A stretch of 64,000 bases of DNA from contig CAKUKM010000002.1 of NCBI GenBank assembly GCA_934663595.1, forward strand, positions 1-64,000. Direction: 5' to 3'. Below the pieces are notes generated by a model. That model had not been told where the DNA came from. It ran no database searches and saw only the letters and a list, made by a program, of their open reading frames with translations. The position numbers and the translations under genes were made by a program. Positions 1 to 8,609 of the stretch are shown here, one piece after another; within the stretch, counting starts at the first letter, position 1; every line of letters starts with the position of its first letter. Source of the stretch: an uncultured Clostridia bacterium (GTDB lineage: Bacteria; Bacillota; Clostridia; Christensenellales; Aristaeellaceae).

Positions 1-109
1 AACAAGCGTCTAACTCATTCGAATCTGACTGTTTCTTGTACAGTTTGTCTCTTATCTGTATCGTTTTCAAGGATCGCTCGCATTGGGCTGCTCGCTCAAT
101 GCAAGAGTT
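1..109 (-). other. Probable rRNA operon leader (partial, runs off left edge)
   Basis: AT-rich, non-coding on both strands and transcribed leftward from the strong promoter at 110-138. The CCTTGAAAAC word on the minus strand resembles leader/spacer RNA of Clostridia rrn operons. No tRNA or rRNA body is visible. Confidence 0.5.
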
Positions 110-138
110 ATTATATCAAAGCCAGCCCTATTTGTCAA
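110..138 (-). promoter_or_regulatory. Very strong leftward sigma-A promoter, probably for an rRNA operon
   Basis: On the minus strand a perfect TTGACA (138-133) is followed after 17 bases by a perfect TATAAT (115-110), with the TGn extended -10 element directly upstream. Downstream (about 75-60) the minus strand reads CCTTGAAAAC, a sequence typical of rRNA leaders and spacers in Bacillota. No open frame lies between it and the left edge. I infer that a 16S rRNA gene starts just beyond position 1; the rRNA itself is not visible. Confidence 0.7.
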
Positions 139-198
139 CTGTTTTTTTCTATTTTCTTGAAGCACAACTAATAGACTTTATTTCGGATTGCAGACACA

Positions 199-1227
199 CT
201 ATGTTGTGGTTTCCAGCCGTTTTTGACGCTTTTTTCCACGTTTTTCGCCGGCGGCTGGTTTGTTAAGAAATAGCGCAGCTGCGAGCCCAAACAGCGCGGG
301 AACGGCCAATATTGCCGCGGCGAGCGCGGAAATGGCGAGCGCATTTTTTCCTTCCGCGACGTTTGCGCGCCATTTCAGCATGCCTGCGGCGGCCGCCGCC
401 ATGATGATCGCGTGCGCGAATCGGGCCGCGAGCATTCTCTCCCGCCGCACGGGGCACGCCTGCAGATTCTGGCCGATGATACACAGGCCCGACCAGCCGC
501 AGACCGCCGCGAGCAGCATAATGCGCGTTCTTTCGGAAAGTTTTGCCGCGGCGAGCGCCCTTGCGCCGGAGGGAAGGTCGAGCGCGCACAATATGCCCGT
601 TCCGATCGCGGGGCGGCGAATGATTTGCGACAATATCGCGGCGATCAGCGCGTACATCGCCATATTGCCGAGCACGATCAGCAGCGTTTTTACCGCGTCC
701 GCCGCGCCGTTTGAGATTTCGAGCTCCGGAAAGGTCGTGGATTCCCGCGAAACGGATCGGCCGCGGGTCGCCAGCAGCATGGCCGTTTGCGAAATCAGCT
801 GCGCGGCGAGCAGAATCGCGCCCTTCGACGCGTCGCCGAGCATCGCGCCGCCGATTCCGGAAACGAGAAAGCCCGCGCCCGGGCCGCAGACGCAGCAGAC
901 GATCCGCTCGCGCGTTTTCTGATCGAGGCCGGAGCGCGCGGCCGCGATGGCGCCGGCGGGCGAACCCGCGAGCATGCCGATCACGATCGCCGGCGCGGCG
1001 GAACCGGGCAGATGGAACAGCGCTCCGAGTGGGCGGCCGAGCAGACGCTCGTAGGCGCGCATGGATTCGCGGCAGGTCAGCAGCGGCAACAGCAAAAGAT
1101 AGGGAAACATCGCCGGCGCGACGCTTTCCGCCCATGCGCGCGCCGCGCCCTGAACGGCGTTCAGCGCCGTTTCCGGATAAATCAGCAGCAGTGCGAGCGC
1201 AATCAGCGCGAAAATCAGCCTCCGCAT
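199..1227 (-). CDS. ylbJ: YlbJ-like nucleoside-recognition-domain membrane protein
   Basis: 342-residue polytopic membrane protein. It starts with MRRLIFALIAL, an N-terminal membrane segment, and contains glycine-rich paired motifs (GMLAGSPAGAI and CGPGAGFLVSGIGGAMLG) of the Gate/nucleoside-recognition fold seen in the sporulation membrane protein YlbJ and relatives. The start was chosen at 1227 because a strong GAAGGAGGGG precedes it; the frame is open further upstream but that part is arginine-rich and overlaps the next gene. YlbJ is needed for spore cortex or coat maturation in Bacillus; the substrate is unknown. The C-terminus is lysine/arginine-rich and presumably cytoplasmic. A hairpin at 1277-1310 separates it from the upstream gene, so it may have its own transcript. 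Membership of the wider family is more certain than YlbJ orthology. Confidence 0.65.
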   Translation of the reverse strand: MRRLIFALIALALLLIYPETALNAVQGAARAWAESVAPAMFPYLLLLPLLTCRESMRAYERLLGRPLGALFHLPGSAAPAIVIGMLAGSPAGAIAAARSGLDQKTRERIVCCVCGPGAGFLVSGIGGAMLGDASKGAILLAAQLISQTAMLLATRGRSVSRESTTFPELEISNGAADAVKTLLIVLGNMAMYALIAAILSQIIRRPAIGTGILCALDLPSGARALAAAKLSERTRIMLLAAVCGWSGLCIIGQNLQACPVRRERMLAARFAHAIIMAAAAAGMLKWRANVAEGKNALAISALAAAILAVPALFGLAAALFLNKPAAGEKRGKKRQKRLETTT

Positions 1228-1276
1228 GCGTCTCCCCCCTCCTTCAAACGCTATGCCGGGCGCGGGGGAATATGAA

Positions 1277-1310
1277 AGCGGGCGCTCCTCTTTTTGAAGA
1301 AACGCCCGCT
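1277..1310 (-). terminator. Hairpin between the membrane gene and ylbJ-like gene
   Basis: AGCGGGCG (1277-1284) pairs with CGCCCGCT (1303-1310). On the minus strand the stem is followed by TTTCAT, so it can act as a weak terminator for the upstream gene. Confidence 0.5.
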
Positions 1311-1313
1311 CGT

Positions 1314-2030
1314 TTATTCGGCTTTCAGGAGCACTTCGCCGGAATCGCCCAGCTCCGCGTCCTTCAGATAAAGCCGCAGATCGCCGTTTTCCAGCCATTC
1401 GAAGTTCAGCTTCGCCGCGCTGTTTACGCCCTGATAGATTCTGCCCTCCACCTGCGCGTTTTTATTATAGAAAATTCCCGCGACGCGCGGATAGACGGTA
1501 TAGTAATACCCGAACGCGCCGACCGGATAGTCCTCTTCGCTCTCGAGCTTGTCCTTTTCCGACGGGTCCGTTTCCAGAATATGCGCCTTGCGCGCGTCCA
1601 TGCGCGCCTTGGTGGCCTCCGCGGTCTCTTCGCTTTCATATCCGGTGTCCACGCCGCGCAGAATGACCGCCTGTTTGCCCGCGGGCGAGGTCAGCACCGC
1701 ATAGCGGCTCGGCATCAGAAGCGCGCTGTACTGCGAAACCGCGGTCAGCGCATAGGCGCCGCCGATCATGACCACCAGCGCAAGCAGCGCGCCCAGCGCG
1801 AACTTGCCCGCGCGGGCCTTGACCTTGCGAATGCCCCACACGCCGGCGATGACCACCAGCGAAAACAGCAACAGCAATACGCCCAGCAGATTCAGATACG
1901 ACTCAATCAGCGCATATCCGCTGCGATCGAGCACATTGACCACCAGCAAAACCACGGAAAGCACGGCGATATAGCCCATCGCGATCTTTCCCGGAAGCCC
2001 CATGGGCTTTCTCGTTTTTTCCGCTTCCAT
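1314..2030 (-). CDS. Membrane protein of unknown function
   Basis: 238 residues with three hydrophobic segments in the first ~110 residues (about 15-33, 43-66 and 75-97), followed by a soluble, acidic C-terminal half. I recognise no family or catalytic motif. The start at 2030 has GGGAGAAGAAGAA in front. It lies 22 bases after the nucleotidyltransferase gene and probably belongs to the dut-led leftward transcript. The C-terminal half is most likely extracytoplasmic if the third segment exits the membrane. Confidence 0.7.
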   Translation of the reverse strand: MEAEKTRKPMGLPGKIAMGYIAVLSVVLLVVNVLDRSGYALIESYLNLLGVLLLLFSLVVIAGVWGIRKVKARAGKFALGALLALVVMIGGAYALTAVSQYSALLMPSRYAVLTSPAGKQAVILRGVDTGYESEETAEATKARMDARKAHILETDPSEKDKLESEEDYPVGAFGYYYTVYPRVAGIFYNKNAQVEGRIYQGVNSAAKLNFEWLENGDLRLYLKDAELGDSGEVLLKAE

Positions 2031-2052
2031 TTCTTCTTCTCCCTTGATTGAA

Positions 2053-2937
2053 TCAGTAAACGCCCTCGTCGTGCAGCTTCTTCAGCGCGCGCACCACATT
2101 TTCCCGGTCGGCGCGATACGTAACGCCGAACCAGACCGCCTCCGTCTCCAGCACGCGCACCCGGAGCGCGCCCGAATGAATCAGCGAATCCACCATTTCC
2201 GGAAGCAGGCATTCCGCCGTGAGATTGCCCTCCGGGATGTTTTTCAGGAAATTTTCGAAATAGGCGCGCATATCGCGGAACACGGACGGCGTAAAGCCCC
2301 AGAAATTCATCGATACCGGCGATTCCGGATCGAGCCGCTTCTCCGCGTCGGCCTCCTCGAATATGCCGCCGTCCTCGCTCTGGCGAATTTTTTTCACCTC
2401 GCGCACGCCGGTCAGCATGCCGTTTTGAATCGCGCACAGCCCGCGGGTCACGCTGCCGTTTTTGCTCACGGTGTTTTTCAGGCGATAGCCCATCATCGCG
2501 GCACTGCCCTCGACCGCGCCGGAATTCAGAAAATCAAACATCTGCTGAAACGATTCCACGCCGTAATAGTCGTCCGCGTTGATCACCGCGAACGGCTCGG
2601 ACAAATATTCCTGCGCGCACAGCACGGCGTGCACCGTGCCGAACGGCTTGACTCTCTCCTTCGGAACCGGATAAAACGCCGGAATCGACGAAAAATCCTG
2701 CTCCGCATAGCGGACCTCAATGCTCTTTTCCAGCCGGTTTCCGCAGATTTCGCGCATTTTTTCCGCCATGCCGGGCTTGATGATGAAGACCACCTTGTCA
2801 AACCCCGCGCGCATCGCGTCGTGAATCGAGTATTCCAGCAGGATCTCGCCGTGCGGGCCCATGCCCTCGACCTGCTTTTCTCCGCCGTAGCGGGACGCCA
2901 TTCCGGCCGCCATTACGACCAGCGCCGCCTTGCTCAC
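2053..2937 (-). CDS. Nucleotidyltransferase (sugar-nucleotide type)
   Basis: 294-residue protein of the nucleotidyl-transferase (GT-A) fold. The N-terminal VMAAGMASRYGG is the nucleotide-binding signature, with the usual lysine a few residues later; FAVINADDYYG supplies the metal-binding aspartates. It should transfer a nucleotide to a phosphorylated sugar or polyol, but the substrate cannot be read from sequence. Start is GTG at 2937, nine bases after GGAGG; the preceding dut gene ends only 6 bases upstream, so the two are surely co-transcribed. It is a stand-alone enzyme without left-handed beta-helix repeats, unlike GlmU. Confidence 0.8.
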   Translation of the reverse strand: MSKAALVVMAAGMASRYGGEKQVEGMGPHGEILLEYSIHDAMRAGFDKVVFIIKPGMAEKMREICGNRLEKSIEVRYAEQDFSSIPAFYPVPKERVKPFGTVHAVLCAQEYLSEPFAVINADDYYGVESFQQMFDFLNSGAVEGSAAMMGYRLKNTVSKNGSVTRGLCAIQNGMLTGVREVKKIRQSEDGGIFEEADAEKRLDPESPVSMNFWGFTPSVFRDMRAYFENFLKNIPEGNLTAECLLPEMVDSLIHSGALRVRVLETEAVWFGVTYRADRENVVRALKKLHDEGVY

Positions 2938-2943
2938 TGCCCT

Positions 2944-3423
2944 TTACCTCCCCGTGGTGCTGCCAAATCCGCCCTCGCGCACGCCGTCCGCCGCGTCGGA
3001 AACAGTAATTCCGAACGGAACGAACACGCCCTGCGCCACAGCGTCGCCCGCATGCACGCTCAGCGCGCGCCCCGTGCGGGAATCGTTGGTCAGCTTAATC
3101 ATGATATGGCCCTCGTTTTTCGCGCCATAATAATCCGAATCGATAATCCCGACCGTATTGTCCAGCTGCAGCCGGTATTTAAAGCCCAGCCCGCTCCTGG
3201 GATACAGCATCAGCACCCAGCCCGCCTCGATCCGCGCGCGCACGCCTGTCGGCATCAGGATCGTCGCGCCGGGCGCGAGCTCAAAATCAAACGGCGCGAA
3301 GAAATCGTATCCCGCCGAGCCCGCAGTCGCGCGCCGCGGCAGGCGCAGCTCGGCCGGAGGCGCGGCAAAGTCCTTCTCCCGCTGCTCCGGGCTCACAAAT
3401 TCAAATTCCGCAATTCTGTTCAT
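2944..3423 (-). CDS. dut: dUTP diphosphatase (trimeric Dut)
   Basis: 159-residue enzyme that hydrolyses dUTP to dUMP and pyrophosphate, keeping uracil out of DNA and supplying dTMP synthesis. The family motifs are all visible in order: TAGSAGYDFFAP, YPRSGLGFK, GIIDSDYYG, and a C-terminal GGFGSTTGR (the P-loop-like motif V). Length is typical of trimeric bacterial dUTPases. The ATG at 3423 is preferred over an in-frame start at 3489 because that would sit inside the promoter -10 box. First gene of a leftward transcript. Confidence 0.93.
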   Translation of the reverse strand: MNRIAEFEFVSPEQREKDFAAPPAELRLPRRATAGSAGYDFFAPFDFELAPGATILMPTGVRARIEAGWVLMLYPRSGLGFKYRLQLDNTVGIIDSDYYGAKNEGHIMIKLTNDSRTGRALSVHAGDAVAQGVFVPFGITVSDAADGVREGGFGSTTGR

Positions 3424-3487
3424 GCCTTTTTCTTTCTGACAAAAAAGCGCCAGGTGCCCCTTGCATTTTCTCGAATGACTTATGGGC

Positions 3488-3517
3488 ATTATAGCACGAA
3501 AGCGAACGGCGTGTCAA
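3488..3517 (-). promoter_or_regulatory. Sigma-A promoter of the dut operon
   Basis: Minus strand TTGACA (3517-3512), spacer 18, TATAAT (3493-3488), with a TGn extension in front of the -10. It reads into dut and decides the dut start codon choice. Confidence 0.8.
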
Positions 3518-3648
3518 ATTCTGTTTTTTCTTAAAATCAACATCGCCGGGGCGAACTTTTCAGCGCTGCGGGGCAAAAACACGGCTTCTTCCCACAGAAA
3601 TTCACATTTCCTTCACAATGAGTTGATCATGCGTTGATCTCGAGGCAT

Positions 3649-3654
3649 TATAAT
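3649..3654 (+). promoter_or_regulatory. Probable -10 box of ftsH
   Basis: TATAAT at 3649-3654, 31 bases before the ftsH start. The best -35 match is TTGATC at 3623-3628 with a long 20-base spacer, so the upstream element is uncertain. TTGATC occurs twice (3623 and 3634), possibly an operator. Confidence 0.5.
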
Positions 3655-3684
3655 AAGATCATAATTGGAAAGGAGTTTGACAGC

Positions 3685-5583
3685 TTGAACGATAATCCAA
3701 AGAAAAACAACTCCCAGGAATCCTTTTTCCGGCGCTTTTCGCACACTCCATGGGTGTATCTTGCGGCGGTTCTGGTCATCATTCTGATCGCCGGGCTCCT
3801 CTCGAGTCCCGGAAAGAGCACGATCAAGGAAATCAGCTATTCGGAATTTCTGGATCTGCTGGGAAATCACAAGCTCAAATCCGTCGAAATCAACGGCTAC
3901 ACGATCTATGCCGAGCCCGCCGACAGCGCGGAAACCAGCTCCATTCGCCGGTATGTCACGCGCATGGTCGCGAATACGTCGCTGGCCGAGCGCCTCGAAA
4001 AAGAGAATGTAGAATTCAAGGAAACCGAGCCCACGCAGTCCGTTTCGTTTTTCGAGATTCTCCTGATGTATCTTCCGATGCTGCTGATTCTCGGCATGGT
4101 GATTTACTGGATCGTGATGGCGCGGCGCATGCGCAAGGGCGCGTCCGGCGAGGGCGGCGAAAGCATCGGCGGCCCGTTCGCGTTCATGAAGAGCAGCGCC
4201 AAGCAGTTCGACATGAAGAACTGCACCACGCGCTTCCAGGACGTGGCCGGCCAGGACGAAGCGAAGGAATCGCTGATGGAAATCGTCGATATCCTGAAAA
4301 ATCCCGGCAAATACACGTCGATCGGCGCGCAGGTGCCGAAGGGCGCGCTGCTGGTCGGCCCGCCCGGAACCGGCAAAACGCTGCTGGCCAAGGCCGTCGC
4401 CGGCGAGGCGGGCTGCCCGTTCTTCTTCGTAAGCGGCTCGCAATTCGTGGAAATGTTCGTAGGCGCCGGCGCGGCGCGCGTGCGCGACCTGTTCAAGCAG
4501 GCGGCGCAGAAGGCGCCGTGCATCATCTTCATCGATGAAATCGACGCCGTGGGCAAAAAGCGCGATTCCAGCGGCATCGCCACCAACGACGAGCAGGAGC
4601 AGACGCTCAATCAGCTGCTGGCCGAGATGGACGGCTTCGAGCCCGGCAAGGGCATCATGGTGCTGGGCGCGACGAACCGGCCCGAGATTCTCGATAAGGC
4701 GCTGCTGCGCCCCGGCCGCTTCGACCGCCGCATTCCCGTGGAGCTGCCGGACATGAACGGCCGCCTCGAGATTCTGAACGTGCACGCGAAGAAGAAGCTG
4801 TTCGAGCCGAACGTCGATCTCAAGCGCGTTGCCGACGCGACGCCCGGCGCTTCCGGCGCGGAGCTGGCGAATATCTTAAACGAGGCCGCGCTCGCCGCCG
4901 TGCGCGCGCACCGCACCCGCATTTCGCAGGCGGATCTCGACCACGCGACCGAATACGTAATCGCCGGCAGCGAAAAGAAGAGCCTCGTGATCTCGCAGGA
5001 CGAAAAGCGCATCATCGCCTATCACGAAATCGGCCATGCGCTCGTTGCCGCGAAGCAGAAAAACGGCGTGCCCATTCGCAAAATCACGATCATTCCGCGC
5101 ACGTCCGGCGCGCTGGGCTTTACGATGCAGGCCGAGGAAAAGGAGCGCGTGCTGATGAAGCGCGAGGACCTGATCAACGAGCTGCAGGTGCTGACCGCCG
5201 GCCGCGCCGCCGAGGAGCTGATCTTCGGAACCTGCACCTCCGGCGCATCCAACGATATCGAAAAGGCCACGTCGATCGCGCGCAGCATGATCGCCCGCTT
5301 CGGCATGAACGACGAAATCGGCATGATGGCGCTGGACACGGTCGTCAATCCCTATCTCGGCGGCGAGCTGCGCTCGAACTGCTCGCCGGAATCGGCCGCG
5401 AAGGTCGAGCGCGAGATGCACCGGCTGATTACCGAGGCCTATGAATCCGCCAAGCAGATCCTGCGCGACAACGCCGCCTCGCTCAACCGGCTGGCGCAGT
5501 ACCTGCTCGAAAACGAAAACATCTCCGGCGACGAATTCATGTCCCTGCTGAAGCAGGGCGAGCTGACCGGAGAGGAAGCCTGA
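3685..5583 (+). CDS. ftsH: ATP-dependent zinc metalloprotease FtsH
   Basis: 632-residue membrane-anchored AAA+ protease that degrades misfolded membrane proteins and regulators. Two membrane segments (about 22-40 and 120-140) flank an extracytoplasmic domain. The AAA module shows GPPGTGKT (Walker A), IIFIDEID (Walker B) and the second region of homology with ATNRPEILDKALLRPGRFD. The protease part has HEIGH with the third zinc ligand in GASNDIEKAT. The start is taken as TTG at 3685, nine bases after AAGGAG; an ATG 51 bases upstream lacks a ribosome binding site and would overlap the -10 box. It is convergent with dnaN, an unusual neighbour. Confidence 0.96.
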   Translation: MNDNPKKNNSQESFFRRFSHTPWVYLAAVLVIILIAGLLSSPGKSTIKEISYSEFLDLLGNHKLKSVEINGYTIYAEPADSAETSSIRRYVTRMVANTSLAERLEKENVEFKETEPTQSVSFFEILLMYLPMLLILGMVIYWIVMARRMRKGASGEGGESIGGPFAFMKSSAKQFDMKNCTTRFQDVAGQDEAKESLMEIVDILKNPGKYTSIGAQVPKGALLVGPPGTGKTLLAKAVAGEAGCPFFFVSGSQFVEMFVGAGAARVRDLFKQAAQKAPCIIFIDEIDAVGKKRDSSGIATNDEQEQTLNQLLAEMDGFEPGKGIMVLGATNRPEILDKALLRPGRFDRRIPVELPDMNGRLEILNVHAKKKLFEPNVDLKRVADATPGASGAELANILNEAALAAVRAHRTRISQADLDHATEYVIAGSEKKSLVISQDEKRIIAYHEIGHALVAAKQKNGVPIRKITIIPRTSGALGFTMQAEEKERVLMKREDLINELQVLTAGRAAEELIFGTCTSGASNDIEKATSIARSMIARFGMNDEIGMMALDTVVNPYLGGELRSNCSPESAAKVEREMHRLITEAYESAKQILRDNAASLNRLAQYLLENENISGDEFMSLLKQGELTGEEA

Positions 5584-5590
5584 TTCCCTT

Positions 5591-5621
5591 GGAGGCGCTT
5601 TAAATCGCGCCTCCGTTTTTT
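5591..5621 (+). terminator. Terminator of ftsH
   Basis: GGAGGCG ... CGCCTCC stem (5591-5614) followed by a run of six T. Confidence 0.85.
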
Positions 5622-5653
5622 AACGCCTCTGCGCGCAGCGTGCAGAGGCGTTA
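5621..5653. terminator. Second long hairpin between ftsH and dnaN
   Basis: TAACGCCTCTGC (5621-5632) pairs perfectly with GCAGAGGCGTTA (5642-5653). It overlaps the end of the first terminator and may act as backup for either strand. Confidence 0.6.
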
Positions 5654-5734
5654 TTGGTTTTAAGGGTAATTATCGCCCGCGCCGCAAAAGCCCGTCCTGC
5701 GCGCCGCAGGCGCTTCTGAGGGCGCTTTGGGGCA

Positions 5735-5764
5735 AAAGAAAAACCTCCGCGTTTGAAGCGGAGG
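5735..5764 (-). terminator. Terminator of dnaN
   Basis: CCTCCGC (5744-5750) pairs with GCGGAGG (5758-5764); read leftward it is followed by TTTTTCTTTTG. Confidence 0.8.
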
Positions 5765-5771
5765 CTCTGAA

Positions 5772-6884
5772 TCAGTTCGTCGCGCTGGTTCTGACGGGCA
5801 GCACCAGGTGAATATAATCGGGATTGCCCACGGGATTGATGATGCAGGGGCTGATGGCGTTGTTCAGGTGAATCTCGATCTGCTCGGCGTCGATATAGCG
5901 CACCACGTCGATCAGGTATTTGACGTTGAACGCGATATTCACGTTCGCGCCCTCCTGCTGAATGTCGAGTTCTTCGTGCACGTCGCCGATCTGCGAATGC
6001 GCCTCGATCACCAGCTCGCCGTCCGCAATGCGCAGCAGCAGCAGATTGTTGTTGCCCTCGCGCGCGATCAGCTGGGCGCGATCCACGCAGCGGCGGAACG
6101 GCTCGAGATCGGTAATGATCTTCGTCTGGAAGCTCTTGGGCAGAATCTGGCGATAATTGACATACTGTCCCGCGACCAGAATGACGTAAATGTCCGTGCG
6201 ATCCAGGCCGATATGGAGCTTGCCGCCGCCGAACGACAGATTCGCAAACGCGTTTTCATCGTCCGAGAGCAGTTTTCCGATATCGCCCACCGCGCGGCCC
6301 GGAATGATCGCGGAGAATTTCTCCAGCACGTCCGAGCACTTCATGCGGCACAGCGCCAGCCGGTAGCCGTCCAGCGCCACCATGTTTACGTCGCCGTTTT
6401 CGATCTCCAAAAGGCAGCCGGTGAGCACCTCGCGCATGTCGTCGGCCGCGATGGCGAACTCCGTCTTTTGGATCATGTCGCGCAGCATATCCTGCGGCAG
6501 CGAAACCTCGCGCACATCCTCGAGCTTCGGAAGCGGCGGAAACAGATCCGCGTCCTGGCCGGAAATATTCATTTTGGAGGCCGACGAGCGGATATTGAAT
6601 ACGTATTTTTCATTCATCGAAATCGAAACCGCACCCTCCGGCAGGCGGCGAATGATTTCATTAAACAGCTTGCCGGGCGCAACGCCGCGGCCGGGTTCTT
6701 CGATGGTCGCCTCGATGCGGGTCACGATCGTAATGCGCTCGTCCGAGCAGGTCAGAATCACCTGATCCGCATCCGTTTCAATCAGCACGCCCTCGAGAAT
6801 CGGGTTCGTCGTGCGCTGCGCGAGCGCCTTGGTTGCAATCTGAAGCCCTTCGATCAGTTTGTTTACCGAACAGCTGAAACGCAT
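5772..6884 (-). CDS. dnaN: DNA polymerase III beta subunit (sliding clamp)
   Basis: 370-residue sliding clamp, the ring that tethers the replicative polymerase to DNA. The three-domain DnaN fold is recognisable from MRFSCSVNKL at the start, EPGRGVAPGKLFNEIIRRLPE in domain I, ALDGYRLALC in domain II and the conserved C-terminal ending in LVLPVRTS, which forms the partner-binding pocket. The start at 6884 follows GGAGGAGG; an in-frame start six codons upstream has no better site. It lies directly downstream of dnaA as in nearly all Bacillota, but recF/gyrB do not follow: the next gene is convergent ftsH. Confidence 0.96.
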   Translation of the reverse strand: MRFSCSVNKLIEGLQIATKALAQRTTNPILEGVLIETDADQVILTCSDERITIVTRIEATIEEPGRGVAPGKLFNEIIRRLPEGAVSISMNEKYVFNIRSSASKMNISGQDADLFPPLPKLEDVREVSLPQDMLRDMIQKTEFAIAADDMREVLTGCLLEIENGDVNMVALDGYRLALCRMKCSDVLEKFSAIIPGRAVGDIGKLLSDDENAFANLSFGGGKLHIGLDRTDIYVILVAGQYVNYRQILPKSFQTKIITDLEPFRRCVDRAQLIAREGNNNLLLLRIADGELVIEAHSQIGDVHEELDIQQEGANVNIAFNVKYLIDVVRYIDAEQIEIHLNNAISPCIINPVGNPDYIHLVLPVRTSATN

Positions 6885-7059
6885 GATGGTTGCCTCCTCC
6901 AAAACAGATATCGTTAGTAGAATATATTTATCAGCAGTAACAGTAAGTATGTGGATTGTGGGGATAACCCAAAACCTGCCCCAAAACGCGCGGTTTTGGC
7001 CCGGGATACGGATGTGGAAAAACGTGGAAAAGGAATCCGGTTATCCACACGCATGCCCG
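6885..7059. other. dnaA-dnaN spacer, second oriC sub-region
   Basis: Contains a perfect DnaA box TTATCCACA at 7041-7049, several near-matches (TGTGGATTG near 6951, TGTGGAAAA-like words near 7011-7040) and an AT-rich stretch at about 6900-6945 that could be the unwinding element. Bipartite origins flanking dnaA are known from Bacillus. Confidence 0.6.
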
Positions 7060-8382
7060 TCACCCGTTTTTGATCAGCTCCGTCAGCTCCTCGACCGTGC
7101 GCTTGAGCGCGTAGTTGTCCCGGATCTGCTCGGTCACCACGTCGCACCCGTGCAGCACCGTCGTGTGGTCGCGATTGCCGAACGTTTTGCCGATCGCCGT
7201 CGTGGTCATATTCAGCATCGTGCGGCAAAGATACATTGCGATCTGGCGCGGCAGCACGATATTCCGGCTGCGCTTGGACGAAATCAGGTCGTCCGGCTCC
7301 AGCTCGTAGCGCTTCGCGACGGTCTTGAGGATCAGCTCGGAAGTCACCTCGCGCGTGTCCTGCACCTGAACGATCGATTCCAGCGTCCGCATCGCGCTTT
7401 CCATCGTGATTTCGGAATTCATCGCGCGCGCCTCCGCCTTTACGCGCACCAGCGCGCCCTCGAGATCGCGGATCGAGCGGTCGAGATGCGAGGCGATGTA
7501 TTCGATCACGTCGTAGGGGATATCGATGAATTCCTCGTCGGCCTTGCGGCGGAGAATCGCCACGCGCGTTTCGAAATCCGGCTTCTGAATGTCCACGATC
7601 AGGCCCATGCTGAAGCGCGAACGGATTCTTTCCTCCAGCGTCGGCAGTTCCTTCGGCGGGCGATCGGACGATACGATGATCTGCTTTCCCTTATTGTACA
7701 GATCGTTGAACGTATGGAAGAATTCCTCCTGCGTCGCGTTCGTCTTGGACAGGAACTGGATATCGTCCATGATCAGCACGTCCACGTTGCGCATGCGCTC
7801 GCGCAGCCCGCTGGGCGTCTTTTTCGCCGAAAGCAGCGTGATAAACTCGTTCGTGAACTGTTCCGTGGTCATGAACAGCACGTTCGCCATGGGGTTGGCG
7901 TGCAGAATGTAATTGCCGATCGCGTTCATCAGGTGCGTCTTGCCCAGGCCGACGTTTCCGTAAATGAAAAGCGGATTGTAAACGTCGCTCGGCGCCTCCG
8001 CAACCGCGAGGGACGACGCATAGGCGAACCGGTTTGAATTGCCGACCACGAAATTCTCAAACGTGTACTTCGGATTCAGCACCTGCTGGCTGCTCTGCTC
8101 GGACTGCTGCTGCGCGGTCTCCTGCGAGAGAATCTTCAGCGAATAGCCCATGCCGAAGCTCGTTCGCACCGCGCCGTCCAGAGTCGTGCGATAGCGATTC
8201 AGCAGCATCGGCAGAATCTGCCCCGCCTCCGAGGTCACCATGACCTCCGTGTCCGTCACCGCAAACAGTGTCAGCGGCTGAATGAACTGGTCAAAGAAGA
8301 CCTTGTTGATGACCTTGCCGTCGCTCAGAGCGGTTTTGATCTGATTCCATTTCTCCAAATCGGCATTCGTATATCTAGGCAC
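7060..8382 (-). CDS. dnaA: Chromosomal replication initiator DnaA
   Basis: 440-residue initiator that binds DnaA boxes and opens oriC. Domain I is at the N-terminus, followed by a short Q/S-rich linker, then the AAA+ domain with GNVGLGKTH (Walker A) and VLIMDDIQFL (Walker B), and domain IV with the signature GNRDHTTVLHG. The start is taken as GTG at 8382, nine bases after AAGGGG; the frame runs 33 codons further upstream, but through the DnaA-box array, and gives no recognisable sequence. A promoter lies upstream at 8472-8500, with DnaA boxes between it and the gene, as expected for autoregulation. Confidence 0.96.
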   Translation of the reverse strand: MPRYTNADLEKWNQIKTALSDGKVINKVFFDQFIQPLTLFAVTDTEVMVTSEAGQILPMLLNRYRTTLDGAVRTSFGMGYSLKILSQETAQQQSEQSSQQVLNPKYTFENFVVGNSNRFAYASSLAVAEAPSDVYNPLFIYGNVGLGKTHLMNAIGNYILHANPMANVLFMTTEQFTNEFITLLSAKKTPSGLRERMRNVDVLIMDDIQFLSKTNATQEEFFHTFNDLYNKGKQIIVSSDRPPKELPTLEERIRSRFSMGLIVDIQKPDFETRVAILRRKADEEFIDIPYDVIEYIASHLDRSIRDLEGALVRVKAEARAMNSEITMESAMRTLESIVQVQDTREVTSELILKTVAKRYELEPDDLISSKRSRNIVLPRQIAMYLCRTMLNMTTTAIGKTFGNRDHTTVLHGCDVVTEQIRDNYALKRTVEELTELIKNG

Positions 8383-8609
8383 AGCCCGCAACCCCTTATT
8401 CAATAGCGCTCTTTTCCACAATCCACACACCGAATGTGGAAAACAATGTGGAAATGTGGATAACCAGAAGTATTCTAGCAAACGACGCGGCAGAAATCAA
8501 GCCCTGCGGGCATTTTGTCACACTATTGTCGTGTTGAGAATATGTGGATAACCTGTGTGTATTCACGTGGACGGCTGGGGAAAGCGCTTTCCTTTTGGGA
8601 GGCTCTTTC
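8383..8609. other. oriC sub-region upstream of dnaA with DnaA boxes
   Basis: Two perfect DnaA boxes TGTGGATAA (8455-8463 and 8543-8551) and a set of one-mismatch boxes: TTTTCCACA (8412-8420), TGTGGAAAA (8435-8443) and TGTGGAAAT (8447-8455). The cluster sits between dnaA and an upstream leftward gene. Together with the box at 7041 it marks the replication origin. Confidence 0.8.
8472..8500 (-). promoter_or_regulatory. dnaA promoter
   Basis: Minus strand TTGATT (8500-8495), 17-base spacer, TAGAAT (8477-8472). The perfect DnaA box at 8455-8463 lies just downstream of it, consistent with repression by DnaA. Confidence 0.7.

Noticed and set aside
36..266. Small rightward frame at the left edge (76 codons)
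   Set aside because: It crosses the strong leftward promoter and the end of the ylbJ-like gene and has no ribosome binding site.
3424..3489. Longer N-terminus for Dut
   Set aside because: The upstream ATG lies in the promoter -10 box; family alignment starts near MNRIAEFEF.
8578..8591. GGAAAGCGCTTTCC palindrome between the membrane gene and oriC
   Set aside because: Could be a terminator, but no T-run on either strand and too short to call.
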